Below are positions 1-8,763 of a stretch of DNA of 64,000 bases, in pieces. A program made the position numbers and the translations under genes. Numbering within the stretch: the first letter of the stretch is position 1; the number at the start of each line of letters is the position of its first letter. Source of the stretch: Microcoleus sp. EPA2 (GTDB lineage: Bacteria > Cyanobacteriota > Cyanobacteriia > Cyanobacteriales > Microcoleaceae); assembly GCA_020882975.1 (NCBI GenBank), contig JAHRFD010000002.1, positions 132,039-196,038 on the forward strand, given 5' to 3'. The notes beneath the pieces are model-generated. The model was given only the letters and a program-made list of their open reading frames with translations, did no database searches and was not told where the DNA came from.

Positions 1-1273
1 ATTTTTCCAGCGGGTTTGGAACTCCGGCGACATCTACTTGAATCAGCAACAAGGCTGGTACTGCGTTTCCTGCGAAGAATTTAAAGAGGAAAGGGACTTG
101 TTACCGGGGCACCGGTGTTCTGTCCACACCAGCAAAGAAGTTGAGTGGCGCGATGAGGAAAACTACTTTTTCCGCCTGTCGCGCTATCAAGATCAACTTT
201 TAGCCCTCTATGTTGAACGTCCCGATTTTATCGCGCCGGAAAGTCGGCGCAACGAAGTTCTAAGCTTTGTCAACTCTGGACTGCAAGACTTTTCAATTTC
301 TAGAGTGAATGTGGCATGGGGTTTGCCGGTGCCAGTTGACCCTAGTCACACCATCTATGTCTGGTTTGATGCTTTGGTAGGATATATCACCGCCCTGGTG
401 GATGCTGACAGCGACCCTACTTTAGAGAATGCTTTATCTAAATGGTGGCCAGTTGACCTCCACTTAATCGGCAAAGATATTCTCCGTTTCCACGCAGTTT
501 ATTGGCCGGCAATGCTGATGTCTGCTGGTTTGCCGATGCCAGGCCGTGTTTTTGCCCACGGCTTTTTGACCAAAGACGGCAAAAAAATGGGTAAAACTGA
601 GGGTAATACTTTAGACCCTGTGGAATTGGTCAATAAATACGGTGCTGATGCGGCTCGCTACTATTTCTTAAAAGAAATTGAGTTCGGACAGGACGGCGAT
701 TTTAATGAAACTCGGTTTATCAATACATTAAATGCTGAGTTAGCAAATGATTTGGGAAATTTGCTTAACCGTACTTTAAACATGGCCCGTAAATATTGCG
801 GTGGTTGTGTTCCTAATGTATTGGGCGAAAACATTTCCAGTGACAACCTTCTCAAGGGTATGAGCCTGAATTTGGGCGAAGAAGTCGCTGGTTTTTACGA
901 AGACTTAGCTTTTAGCAAAGCTTGCGAAGCCGTACTGGCTTTGGTTAGAGCTGGAAATAAGTTTATTGACGTACAAGCACCTTGGAGTTTGTATAAACAA
1001 GGACATTTAGAATCTCTCCAACAAGTGCTATATTCGGTTCTGGAATCTGTTAGACTGGCATCTTACCTTTTATCCCCGATAATACCCAACATCAGCAGTG
1101 CGATTTATCAGCAGCTCGGTTTTTCAATTGACTTTAACGATAAGGTAGCAGTTAACAGTTTAGCAACATTTGCAACTCACTCGGTATGGGGTGCTTTACC
1201 AGCAAACCAAGCTCTCGGAGAAGCTCAGCCTGTTTTTAAGCGACTAGAACTGCTGGAAAAAGTACCTTCTTAG
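1..1273 (+). CDS. metG: Methionyl-tRNA synthetase, 5'-truncated by the window edge
   Basis: Class I aminoacyl-tRNA synthetase that charges tRNA-Met with methionine in the cytoplasm. The frame is open from base 2, so the N-terminus with the HIGH motif lies outside the window. Visible parts are the zinc-knuckle pair CVSC, the catalytic segment VWFDALVGYITAL, the transfer segment IGKDILRFHAVYWPA, the KMSKS-equivalent loop KKMGKTEGN, and the helical anticodon-binding domain (about the last 150 residues). The protein ends at VPS with no C-terminal tRNA-binding (EMAP-like) extension, as in many cyanobacterial enzymes. A methionine-like TTG at base 38 is not the start, because the conserved reading FFQRVWNSGDIYL precedes it. 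Identification is secure. Confidence 0.96.
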   Translation, partial: FFQRVWNSGDIYLNQQQGWYCVSCEEFKEERDLLPGHRCSVHTSKEVEWRDEENYFFRLSRYQDQLLALYVERPDFIAPESRRNEVLSFVNSGLQDFSISRVNVAWGLPVPVDPSHTIYVWFDALVGYITALVDADSDPTLENALSKWWPVDLHLIGKDILRFHAVYWPAMLMSAGLPMPGRVFAHGFLTKDGKKMGKTEGNTLDPVELVNKYGADAARYYFLKEIEFGQDGDFNETRFINTLNAELANDLGNLLNRTLNMARKYCGGCVPNVLGENISSDNLLKGMSLNLGEEVAGFYEDLAFSKACEAVLALVRAGNKFIDVQAPWSLYKQGHLESLQQVLYSVLESVRLASYLLSPIIPNISSAIYQQLGFSIDFNDKVAVNSLATFATHSVWGALPANQALGEAQPVFKRLELLEKVPS

Positions 1274-1365
1274 TTGACATTAGGCGATCGGGGTGCGATG
1301 ACCGATCGCAAATTAGCACTTATTTCATTACCTAATCTTTCATAAAAAATTGAGGCATAACAATC

Positions 1366-1971
1366 ATGTTGAATAGAATAGAAAGCAACGATCTTTTTAC
1401 GCCAGAACAAGTTTTAGAAAATCGGGGACGAGTGGCAATCTTTATTGATGGCTCTAACCTGTTTTATGCTGCTTTACAATTAGGGATTGAGATTGATTAT
1501 ACCAAGCTCCTGTGCCGTTTAACGGCGGGTTCCAGGCTGCTGCGGTCTTTTTTCTACACTGGTGTCGATCGCACTAACGAGAAACAACAGGGGTTTTTGC
1601 TGTGGATGCGCCGCAACGGATACCGGGTAATTTCTAAGGATTTGGTGCAGTTACCCGATGGTTCTAAGAAAGCGAACTTAGATGTAGAAATTGCTGTGGA
1701 TATGATGGCTTTGGTTGGTTCCTATGACACGGCGGTTTTGGTCAGTGGCGATGGCGACTTGGCCTATGCTGTGGATGCTGTCAGCTATCGTGGCGTGCGG
1801 GTTGAGGTGGTGAGTTTGCGATCGATGACCAGCGACAGTTTAATTAATGTAGCCGATCGCTACATCGATTTGGAAATGATTAAGGACGATATCCAAAAAA
1901 CATCGCGCCCTAACTACGCTTATCGCCCCTTGTCTGGCTTGAGCTTGATGGACGAACATGACGATAGATAG
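1366..1971 (+). CDS. NYN domain protein, LabA/DUF88 family
   Basis: Predicted PIN-like NYN nuclease-fold protein of 201 residues. The family hallmark starts at about residue 25 (VAIFIDGSNLFYAAL), followed by the acidic segment LDVEIAVDMMAL and the VSGDGDLAYAVDAV motif, which supply the conserved Asp residues of the putative metal site. LabA-type members in cyanobacteria are linked to circadian and transcriptional feedback, but the substrate of this subfamily is not established, so the role stays open. It sits 93 bases after metG on the same strand, with a GAGG-like ribosome site (TTGAGGC) before the ATG. Confidence 0.82.
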   Translation: MLNRIESNDLFTPEQVLENRGRVAIFIDGSNLFYAALQLGIEIDYTKLLCRLTAGSRLLRSFFYTGVDRTNEKQQGFLLWMRRNGYRVISKDLVQLPDGSKKANLDVEIAVDMMALVGSYDTAVLVSGDGDLAYAVDAVSYRGVRVEVVSLRSMTSDSLINVADRYIDLEMIKDDIQKTSRPNYAYRPLSGLSLMDEHDDR

Positions 1972-2103
1972 GAAGTTGGAAATGGGTAATAGGGAATGGG
2001 GAATAGATAATGGGAAATAGATAATGCGGAATAGGTTAAATAATTCAAAATTAGAAGTCAAAAGTTTAGATAAAAAATAGCAAGTTTGAAATTTTTGATT
2101 TTT

Positions 2104-2190
2104 TTTTCAATTACCAAATTACCAACTACCAAATTACCAATTACCAAATTACTAATTGCCAATTACCAATTACTAATTATTAATTACTAA
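2104..2190. repeat. Degenerate ATTACCAA tandem low-complexity tract
   Basis: AT-rich stretch between the NYN gene and the LptC-like gene, made of imperfect repeats of a 7-9 base unit (ATTACCAA, ACTACCAA, ATTACTA). It runs almost to the ATG at 2191 and may hold the promoter of the downstream gene. No clear -35/-10 pair stands out. Confidence 0.6.
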
Positions 2191-3387
2191 ATGATTAATT
2201 TTCCATCAAAAACTTCCAATTTGCCATCCCCAAAAGCGGTGCTACTAACTTTAGTTGCCTTGCTTTTGGGGATTGGTGCTTGTGGGGCTCCTTCCGACAC
2301 TCAAAAAAGCAAGTTAGCTGAAGATCTCAAAACTGCTGAAAAGTCAAACAGCACTTTAATATTGAACAAAGTAATTCTAGAGCAAGCCAATGAAAAGGGC
2401 GAGTTATTCTGGAAAGTGAGGTCGAAGGATGCTGTTTACAGCAAAGACCAAAAGATAGTGAACGTTCAGAAACCCGTGGGCAAATTGTTTCAAGACGGCA
2501 AAGAAATTTACGATATTCAAGCAGAAACAGGAGAGGTATTTCAAGAAGGAAATCAGATATTTCTCAAAGGTAAAATAGTTGCTACTGACCTCAAAAATGG
2601 AGTGGTGCTCAGGGGGAATGAATTGGAGTGGCGGCCCAAGGAAGATGTGTTAGTGGTTCGCAATAATCTGACGGGAGATAACAAACAGGTGAGTGCTTCA
2701 GCCAAGGAAGCGCGAGTTTTCACTAGAGCCAGGAGAATGGAGTTATTCGGCTCTGTAGTGGCAGATATTAAAGATCCAGTTTTGCAATTGCGAACAGAGC
2801 ATTTAATCTGGTTTCTGGATCAGCAAAAAGTCAGCAGCGATAAACCTAGTCAACTGGACAGATATAAAGATAAAAAAGTTACAGACAGCGGTTTTGCTGA
2901 CCAGACAGATGTAGACTTAAAAACGAAGATTGCGACGCTGACCAAAAATGCTCAATTGATGCCATCCGATCCGCCGCTGCAAATAGAAAGCAATTTGATG
3001 AGCTGGAATTTTCCGGCACAAAGTGTGGTTTCTCCGGGGCCAGTGAAGATTTTTCACCGGGTGGAAAAGGTGACGATGACTGGGGATACTGGTAGGGGAG
3101 ATTTAGATAAAAAAGTTTTTTATTTGACGGGAAATGTGCTAGGAATAGGGCAGAAACGTCTATCTCAGTTGAATAGCGATCGAGTAATTTGGTATTTAAC
3201 TAATCAGACTTTTGATGCGGAAGGAAATGTGGTTTACCGACAATTAGATCCGGTGTTTAATTTGACTGGACCAAAGGCTTCGGGACAGCTTAAAGATCAA
3301 ACTGTGATTGTCAAAGGTGACGGTGGGGGTGGCCAAGTTGTGACGGAGTTTGTGCCGGATGAGCATAAAGCAACTTTCGGACAGTAG
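2191..3387 (+). CDS. LptC-like lipoprotein (LPS transport periplasmic component)
   Basis: Predicted 398-residue periplasmic lipoprotein of the LptC/YrbK superfamily, which bridges the inner-membrane LptBFG extractor to LptA during lipopolysaccharide export. The N-terminus has a hydrophobic segment (about residues 15-30) ending in the lipobox-like LGIGAC, predicting lipidation at the Cys. The rest is rich in short beta strands, with the recurring pattern of LptC/OstA folds (for example VVLRGNELEWRPKEDVLVVRNN and the later DKKVFYLTGNVLG). Cyanobacterial LptC proteins are much longer than the roughly 190 residues of E. coli LptC, and this length fits that. Identified from the lipobox, the fold pattern and family length, so moderately sure. 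Confidence 0.75.
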   Translation: MINFPSKTSNLPSPKAVLLTLVALLLGIGACGAPSDTQKSKLAEDLKTAEKSNSTLILNKVILEQANEKGELFWKVRSKDAVYSKDQKIVNVQKPVGKLFQDGKEIYDIQAETGEVFQEGNQIFLKGKIVATDLKNGVVLRGNELEWRPKEDVLVVRNNLTGDNKQVSASAKEARVFTRARRMELFGSVVADIKDPVLQLRTEHLIWFLDQQKVSSDKPSQLDRYKDKKVTDSGFADQTDVDLKTKIATLTKNAQLMPSDPPLQIESNLMSWNFPAQSVVSPGPVKIFHRVEKVTMTGDTGRGDLDKKVFYLTGNVLGIGQKRLSQLNSDRVIWYLTNQTFDAEGNVVYRQLDPVFNLTGPKASGQLKDQTVIVKGDGGGGQVVTEFVPDEHKATFGQ

Positions 3388-3447
3388 AGAGGATTGGTGA
3401 CAACTTAACGTCAAACCGACAGTATTTCTTGTTTGTGTCGAAGTCTA

Positions 3448-3482
3448 TATCCCCCCTAACCCCTCTTAATAAGGGCGGGACT
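3448..3482. repeat. Dispersed C-rich/G-rich palindromic repeat
   Basis: Intergenic copy of the family CCCCCCTAACCCCTCTTAATAAGGG. Related copies occur at about 9,812, 45,119 and 50,930, and in-frame relatives lie inside murE, the large kinase gene and an NRPS gene. It lies just upstream of the Uma2 gene. Confidence 0.7.
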
Positions 3483-3528
3483 TGAACGCTGATATAATGA
3501 AGATTAAATTGAGTAAGGAGCAGTTGGG

Positions 3529-4116
3529 ATGACAACAACTTTAGAAAAGTTAGAAAAGCTCGATGAACCTATCTTAATTGACGAATTGAGCTGGAGAGAG
3601 TTTAAGGTGGTTGAACAGTTACTCTCACGGCCAGGGGTGAGATTGTCATTTTTAGATGGGGTATTGGAGATTAGACGTATGCCTGGAAGAAAACATGAAA
3701 CTGCCAAACAGCGGATTTCAACACTGTTGGATTTGTATTTGGAATATGTAGGGATTGATTTTACGCCAACGGGTTCGGTGACGCTGGAAAGTGAAACTGG
3801 AAGGGTAAAGCGAGAAGCTGATTTGTCTTATGAATTGGGGGCTAAGGGAGAACTTCCAGATTTGGTGGTGGAAGTGGTGGTGACTAGCGGCGGTATTGAC
3901 AAGTTGGAAGCTTACAAACGCCTGGAAATTCCTGAAGTTTGGTTTTGGGAAAATGGTAGACTGTGTTTGTATTCGTTGGGGGCTGATGGATATGCAGAGG
4001 TCGATCGCTCTTTGGTTTTGCCCGATTTAGATATTGTATTATTGGCGCGGTGTATTAATATTGAAAATCACCTTCAGGCGATGCGGGAATTTAGACAAAC
4101 TATTCAAGGTTCTTAG
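3529..4116 (+). CDS. Uma2 family endonuclease (DUF820)
   Basis: Protein of 195 residues with the restriction-endonuclease-like (PD-(D/E)XK) fold typical of the Uma2 family, which is greatly expanded in cyanobacteria. The core is PDLVVEVVVTSG followed by the Lys-bearing helix KLEAYKRLEIPEVWFWE, which carries the conserved catalytic Asp, Glu and Lys positions. The ATG is preceded by AAGGAGCAGTTGGG, a good ribosome site. Many copies are thought to be mobile or domesticated, and their cellular role is unproven. It appears intact. Confidence 0.86.
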   Translation: MTTTLEKLEKLDEPILIDELSWREFKVVEQLLSRPGVRLSFLDGVLEIRRMPGRKHETAKQRISTLLDLYLEYVGIDFTPTGSVTLESETGRVKREADLSYELGAKGELPDLVVEVVVTSGGIDKLEAYKRLEIPEVWFWENGRLCLYSLGADGYAEVDRSLVLPDLDIVLLARCINIENHLQAMREFRQTIQGS

Positions 4117-4317
4117 TGATTAGAAGAACCGCGAAGACGCGAAGTTGAGTTGAGGGCGGGTTTACGAGATTATCGGTTTTAGGCAATTATTGTTGCTGAA
4201 ACCCGCCCCTAGTTGTTATATCAAATCCTCTCTTCATCGGAATAGTAAATTCGAGTTCACTGTTCACTGTCAACCGTCAACTGTCAACATCACCTGACGG
4301 TGTAACCGGAAATGATA
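4117..4317. other. Convergent intergenic spacer with dispersed-repeat debris
   Basis: About 200 bases between two convergent genes. It contains imperfect TCAACTGTCAAC-type repeats and the sequence ATATCAAATCCTCTCTTCATCGG, which recurs in closely related form near 50,995. No gene is evident and no clear terminator was found. Confidence 0.5.
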
Positions 4318-5763
4318 TTACAACTGTCCGAAACCTTTTTTGGGTTTATCTTTTTTCTTTTTCTTTTTCTGTTGTTGGCCGCCCATGTAGCCACGGGCAC
4401 CGGGCTGCATTCCGGCCATTCCTGGCATTCCGGGCATTCCCGGTAATCCTCCCATACCTGTAAAGTTACCTTGACTCATTTGCTGCATCATGGTGCGCAT
4501 TTTTTGGAAATCGCTGACGAGTTTGGTGACGTCGTTTTCTGCATAGCCTGCACCTTTTCCGATGCGACGGCGGCGGGATGGTGAACTTGCTAATAGTTCG
4601 GGATTGCGGCGTTCTTCCACTGTCATGGAATTAATCATGGCTTCGGTGCGTTTTAGCTGCACTTCTCCTTGTCGCATTTGTTCGTCGGAGAGTTTGTTCA
4701 TCCCTGGTATCATTTTCATGATGCCGCCTAGGGAACCCATGTTTTTTAGCAGTCTGGTTTGTTTGAGAAAGTCGGTAAAGTCAAACTTTGCCGTCAGCAT
4801 TTTCTCTTGCATTTTTTCGGCATCGGCGATGTCGAATTCTTCTTGGGCTCTTTCTACTAGGGTGAGGACGTCGCCCATGCCGAGTATTCTTGATGCCATG
4901 CGATCGGGATAAAATGGTTGCAATGCTTCCACTTTTTCGCCGACTCCGACAAATTTAATCGGGGCACCGGATATTTGGCGCACGGATAAGGCTGCACCGC
5001 CGCGGCTGTCGCCGTCTAATTTGGTTAAGATTGCGCCGGTAATGCCGATTTGTTCGTGAAAGGTGCGGGTTAAATTTGCTGCTTCTTGGCCTGTCATGGC
5101 ATCTACAACTAACAGTGTTTCGTGGGGTTGTACTGTTTGTTTGATGCGGCCTAATTCTGCCATCATGTCTTGGTCGATTTGCAGGCGGCCTGCTGTATCG
5201 ACGATGATTGTATCAACGCCTAGTTGTTTGCCGTGTTCGATCCCTTGGCGGGCAATTTCTACGGGGTCCGTATCAGTACCTAGTTCAAATACTGGTACGT
5301 CTATTTGTTTGCCGAGGGTGAGCAATTGGTCGATCGCGGCTGGTCGATAAATGTCGGTTGCCACCAGCAATGCGGTACGATTTTGTTTGCGCAGGTGTAG
5401 TGCTAGTTTGGCGGTGGCGGTGGTTTTACCCGTGCCTTGTAAACCTGCCATCAGGACTACTGTCGGCCCGCTGTCGGCGATGGCGAGGGGTACGTTGGTT
5501 TCCCCCATGACGCGGACGAGTTCGTCGTGAACTATTTTAATGAATTGTTGGTCGGGACGGACGCCTGAGACTACTTCTGCTCCTTGTGCTTTGGCCGTTA
5601 CTTCGGCGATGAAGTTTTTGACGACTTGGAGGTTGACATCTGCTTCCAGCAGGGCGCGGCGGACTTCTTTGAGCGCGTCTTGGATATTGCTCTCGGAGAT
5701 TTTATTCTGTCCGCGCAGTTTTTTCCAGGTGGATTCGAGTCGATCGGCAAGGGCTTCAAACAT
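4318..5763 (-). CDS. ffh: Signal recognition particle GTPase Ffh/SRP54
   Basis: The protein subunit of the signal recognition particle. It binds 4.5S RNA and signal sequences of nascent membrane proteins and docks with FtsY. The N domain is at residues 1-90. The G domain has G1 GLQGTGKTTATAKLA, G3 DTAGRLQ, and the TKLDGDSRGGAALS segment carrying the base-recognition TKLD. A methionine-rich M domain starts near residue 325 (GGIMKMIPGM, SPSRRRRIGKGAG). The C-terminus is a Gly/Met stretch and a run of lysines ending in FGQL, common in cyanobacterial Ffh. The 481-residue length is normal. Secure call. Confidence 0.97.
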   Translation of the reverse strand: MFEALADRLESTWKKLRGQNKISESNIQDALKEVRRALLEADVNLQVVKNFIAEVTAKAQGAEVVSGVRPDQQFIKIVHDELVRVMGETNVPLAIADSGPTVVLMAGLQGTGKTTATAKLALHLRKQNRTALLVATDIYRPAAIDQLLTLGKQIDVPVFELGTDTDPVEIARQGIEHGKQLGVDTIIVDTAGRLQIDQDMMAELGRIKQTVQPHETLLVVDAMTGQEAANLTRTFHEQIGITGAILTKLDGDSRGGAALSVRQISGAPIKFVGVGEKVEALQPFYPDRMASRILGMGDVLTLVERAQEEFDIADAEKMQEKMLTAKFDFTDFLKQTRLLKNMGSLGGIMKMIPGMNKLSDEQMRQGEVQLKRTEAMINSMTVEERRNPELLASSPSRRRRIGKGAGYAENDVTKLVSDFQKMRTMMQQMSQGNFTGMGGLPGMPGMPGMAGMQPGARGYMGGQQQKKKKKKDKPKKGFGQL

Positions 5764-6139
5764 AGGGCTTTGTTGGCTAGTCAGTCTTTTTTATTTTAAG
5801 GGTAAATGGGGGTGTTTGGATTAATGTTTTGCTAAAAGTAAGATTTTTTATGTTTAAATCACTGATGAACGGGGATTAGGGCTGATGAATTTGGATGTTT
5901 TTGAAGTTAATCGGAGTTTAATTTTGACGTTTTTGGGATTGGCCTCATAGAGTCGGCTAATTTCCTGCTTTTCTTTAGTCAAGTTTACAGAAATCAAGAT
6001 TAGGGTGTAAGTAAAAATGTTAACATAGACTCGATCGTACACTCACATTAATGATGCTGGGCTTGGCGGATTGCTAAGTGTAGTTAGCCAATTTGCGATC
6101 GCCGGTTGGAAAATTTAAGATCGAGTCTAATTTTAGTAG
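5764..6139. other. Divergent intergenic region without recognised gene
   Basis: 376 bases between ffh (minus) and the glutaredoxin-like gene (plus). It should hold both promoters. Short minus-strand open frames exist (for example 5,854-6,042) but have no recognisable family and no ribosome site, so they are not called. A HIP1-like GCGATCGC occurs near 6,096. Confidence 0.5.
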
Positions 6140-6445
6140 ATGATGAGATTGATTTTGTACAGCAAACCGGGATGCCACTTGTGCGAAGGGTTGCAAGAAA
6201 AACTGGAACAGATTGAAAGCCTCAAGTTTCAATTGGAAGTGCGAGATATTACCCAACATGATGACTGGTTTCAAGCTTACCAGTACGAAGTGCCAGTTTT
6301 GTTTAAAGTGCACCCTCTCGGAAATAATTCTGCCGATGTTGCATCCTCGCCCCTAGAACAATTACCCCGTCCTTCTCCACGCTGCACAGTCGCACAATTG
6401 GAGCAAATGTTACAGAAATATTTACAAAGCGATGGGTCAAAATAG
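6140..6445 (+). CDS. Glutaredoxin family protein (DUF836)
   Basis: Small thioredoxin-fold protein of 101 residues. The N-terminal strand is followed by the redox motif CHLC in YSKPGCHLCEGLQ (Cys at about residues 12 and 15), then by VRDITQHDDWFQAYQYEVPVL, where the cis-Pro before Val fits the family. Probable thiol-disulfide oxidoreductase with unknown partner. It is followed 31 bases later by murE on the same strand, so co-transcription is plausible. A tandem ATGATG start leaves a three-base ambiguity. Confidence 0.78.
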   Translation: MMRLILYSKPGCHLCEGLQEKLEQIESLKFQLEVRDITQHDDWFQAYQYEVPVLFKVHPLGNNSADVASSPLEQLPRPSPRCTVAQLEQMLQKYLQSDGSK

Positions 6446-6476
6446 ATTCAATACAGTTTAATGAGGAGTGATTGAC

Positions 6477-8189
6477 ATGAAATTGAGAGAATTATTAGCA
6501 GCGGTTCCCAGCATTTCCTTTGACTTGCAACATCGGGCCCTCGATGCGGAAGTCCAGGGTTTATCGACTAATTCCCACGCTTGTAAGTCGGGGGATTTGT
6601 TTTTGGGAATGCCGGGAACGCGGGTAGATGGAGGAGATTTTTGGCCTAGTGCGATCGAAGCTGGTGCTGTAGCTGCCATAATTTCTACCTCAGCCGCCCA
6701 AAAAATACCCCCCCAACCCCCCCTTGCCAAGGGGGGGCTAGAAAGCTCGAAAATACCCCCCCAACCCCCCCTTGCCAAGGGGGGGCTAGAAAGCTCGAAA
6801 ATACCCCCTCAACCCTCCAGCCAGGGGGGGCTAGAAAGCTCGAAAATACCCCCTCAACCCTCCAGCCAGGGGGGGCTAGAAAGCTCAAAAATACCCCCTC
6901 AGTCCTCCAGCCAGGGGGGGCTAGAAGAGGTTCCCTGTGTGATTCCAGCAGGGGATATGGCTCAAGTTTGCGGTCAAATAGCAACGGCATTTTACGGTAG
7001 TCCTGCTAGCCAATTGAAACTGGTTGGTGTTACTGGTACTAATGGCAAAACTACAACTACTCATTTAATCGAATTTTTGCTGAATCAAATGCAGTTACCT
7101 GCGGCGATTTTCGGCACGCTTTATACTCGCTGGCCTGGCTATGAAAAAACCGCACTTTACACCACACCTTTTGCTGTGGATTTGCAAAAAGAATTAGCAG
7201 AATCTGTTAGGGCTGGATGTAAATATGCGGTGATGGAAGTCAGTTCTCATGCTTTGGTACAGCAGCGAGTTTTGGGCTGTAATTTTGATGTTGCCGTGTT
7301 TACCAACTTGACTCAAGACCATCTTGATTTCCATAGCGATATGGAAGATTATTTTAATGCAAAATCGCTTTTGTTTAGTCCAGATTATCTCAAAGGTCGG
7401 GCGGTTGTGAATATTGATGATGCCTATGGAAGGCGAATCATCCAAAGTCTCAATTCTGAGCAAGTTTGGAGTTACAGCACTAGCGATCGAACTGCTGATT
7501 TGTATGCTGATGATTTGCAATATCAGCCCAACGGCGTTAAAGGAATCTTGCATACTCCTAAAGGAAAAACTGCTTTTGTTTTGCCTTTAGTTGGTCAATT
7601 CAATTTATCAAATATGTTGGCGGCTGTTGGTGCTGCTTTGGAGTTGGGTTTGGATTTGTCGGCAATTGTAGACAAATTATCCGCATTTGTGGGAGTTCCG
7701 GGACGGATGGAACGGGTGCAAATAAGTGCCGACCAAGATATTAGTGTAATTGTCGATTACGCGCACACTCCTGATAGTTTGGAGAACTTGTTGAAGGCTT
7801 CGCGGCCGTTTATTCCAGGTCAGATGATTTGTGTGTTTGGTTGCGGTGGCGATCGCGATCGCACTAAGCGTCCAAAAATGGGTAAAATCGTGGCAGAATT
7901 GGCCGACTTAGCTGTTGTTACTTCCGACAATCCGCGCACTGAAGTTCCTCAGCGGATTTTGGAGGATATCCTAGCAGGAATTGGACCGTCCGTCAATCCC
8001 ATCGTCCAGTGCGATCGAGCTGCTGCAATTCGCACTGCGATTATGGATGCTAAACCCGGAGATGGCGTGCTGATTGCGGGTAAGGGACACGAAGATTATC
8101 AGATTTTGGGTACTGAAAAAGTTCATTTTGACGATCGAGAACAAGCCCGAAATGCTCTCAAAGAAAGAATGAATGGGGTTGGCAGCTAG
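6477..8189 (+). CDS. murE: UDP-MurNAc-tripeptide synthetase MurE with in-frame repeat insert
   Basis: Adds meso-diaminopimelate to UDP-MurNAc-L-Ala-D-Glu in cytoplasmic peptidoglycan synthesis. It shows the N-terminal Mur ligase domain (VQGLSTNSHACKSGDLFL), the ATP loop GVTGTNGKTTTTHL, the carbamylated-Lys region and the DNPR motif (TSDNPRTEVP) that marks meso-DAP specificity. I place the start at ATG 6,477 because AGGAG at 6,464-6,468 lies 8 bases upstream. The earlier GTG at 6,468 overlaps this ribosome site. Between the N-terminal domain strands (AAIISTSAAQ and EEVPCVIPAGD) about 75 residues of repeated KIPPQPPLAKGGLESS-type units are inserted, making the enzyme longer than the usual 490-500 residues. 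The frame stays open, so it is probably functional. Confidence 0.95.
   Translation: MKLRELLAAVPSISFDLQHRALDAEVQGLSTNSHACKSGDLFLGMPGTRVDGGDFWPSAIEAGAVAAIISTSAAQKIPPQPPLAKGGLESSKIPPQPPLAKGGLESSKIPPQPSSQGGLESSKIPPQPSSQGGLESSKIPPQSSSQGGLEEVPCVIPAGDMAQVCGQIATAFYGSPASQLKLVGVTGTNGKTTTTHLIEFLLNQMQLPAAIFGTLYTRWPGYEKTALYTTPFAVDLQKELAESVRAGCKYAVMEVSSHALVQQRVLGCNFDVAVFTNLTQDHLDFHSDMEDYFNAKSLLFSPDYLKGRAVVNIDDAYGRRIIQSLNSEQVWSYSTSDRTADLYADDLQYQPNGVKGILHTPKGKTAFVLPLVGQFNLSNMLAAVGAALELGLDLSAIVDKLSAFVGVPGRMERVQISADQDISVIVDYAHTPDSLENLLKASRPFIPGQMICVFGCGGDRDRTKRPKMGKIVAELADLAVVTSDNPRTEVPQRILEDILAGIGPSVNPIVQCDRAAAIRTAIMDAKPGDGVLIAGKGHEDYQILGTEKVHFDDREQARNALKERMNGVGS
6702..6930 (+). repeat. Five tandem 48/45-bp palindromic repeats inside murE
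   Basis: Unit pattern: AAAATACCCC, then a C-rich arm, then TTGCCAAGGGGGG or CAGCCAGGGGGG, then CTAGAAAGCTCG. The first two units are 48 bp and the next two are 45 bp; the fifth is incomplete. Every unit length is a multiple of three, so the frame is kept (KIPPQPPLAKGGLESS, KIPPQPSSQGGLESS). Each unit contains a C-tract/G-tract inverted repeat related to the intergenic repeats of this window. Confidence 0.92.
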
Positions 8190-8204
8190 TTAACAACATA
8201 CCCA

Positions 8205-8237
8205 GATGCCAGATTTCTTTAAGAAGTCTGGCATCTC
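8205..8237 (+). terminator. Hairpin after murE
   Basis: Perfect 10-bp arms AGATGCCAGA and TCTGGCATCT, with a further TTCTT/AAGAA pairing inside. It lies 16 bases after the murE stop. No T-run follows, so it may be an RNA-stabilising or Rho-dependent end rather than a classical intrinsic terminator. Confidence 0.5.
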
Positions 8238-8763
8238 AACAGCAACAAATCACAAGTCATACTTAACAAAAAAAATATAATAAACCAGTAATTATACTTA
8301 CACCGTATTTAATTGGTCTCATTATAATTAGATAAAACACTTTAATAAAAAATAGAAAACATTGGGGAAGTTCGCAATCAAGTTATATCGTTTCCGGTTG
8401 CATCGGCATGATTTAACCACAGAGAACACAGAGAACACAGAGAGATCACAGAGAAATGAATACAGGACGATTAAGAGAGGAATTGATATTACAGCATGGG
8501 TGTGTCTGCTGGAAGGAAATTTGCACGCCCTAGAGACGGAACTGTTTCCGCTGTGCGTCATGATTTACCCCAAACTAAATGTGAGTTGGGAACTTGTCAG
8601 CCAAATGACTCACTTACTGCGCAAGGAAATTTCTGCCTGTCTGTCACCGGAACAAGCAAAATATTGCGAACCATTCTATGAGATTCTGCGCCGTAGGTTT
8701 TCAACTGAAGTTTTTCCGAACGCTTGATAATTACAGCAAGAATGGGTCAACGGCAAATTACAG
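8238..8763. other. Intergenic region with CACAGAGAACACAGAG repeat; doubtful ORF
   Basis: 526 bases. A dispersed repeat at about 8,398-8,480 (ATTTAACCACAGAGAACACAGAG with flanks ending GAATTGATATTA) recurs at 18,410-18,490 and, inverted and diverged, at 46,540-46,615 and 51,010-51,095. A 121-codon plus-strand frame at 8,362-8,727 is formed partly by this repeat. Its second half (LLRKEISACLSPEQAKYCEPFYEILRRRF is the readable portion) could be a gene remnant, but I recognise no family, so no CDS is called. Confidence 0.45.

Noticed and set aside
6702..6930. CRISPR or assembly artefact in murE
   Set aside because: Units differ by several substitutions and two lengths, stay in frame, and resemble dispersed palindromes elsewhere.
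8362..8727. 121-codon ORF
   Set aside because: First half derives from the dispersed CACAGAG repeat and there is no recognisable family or ribosome site.
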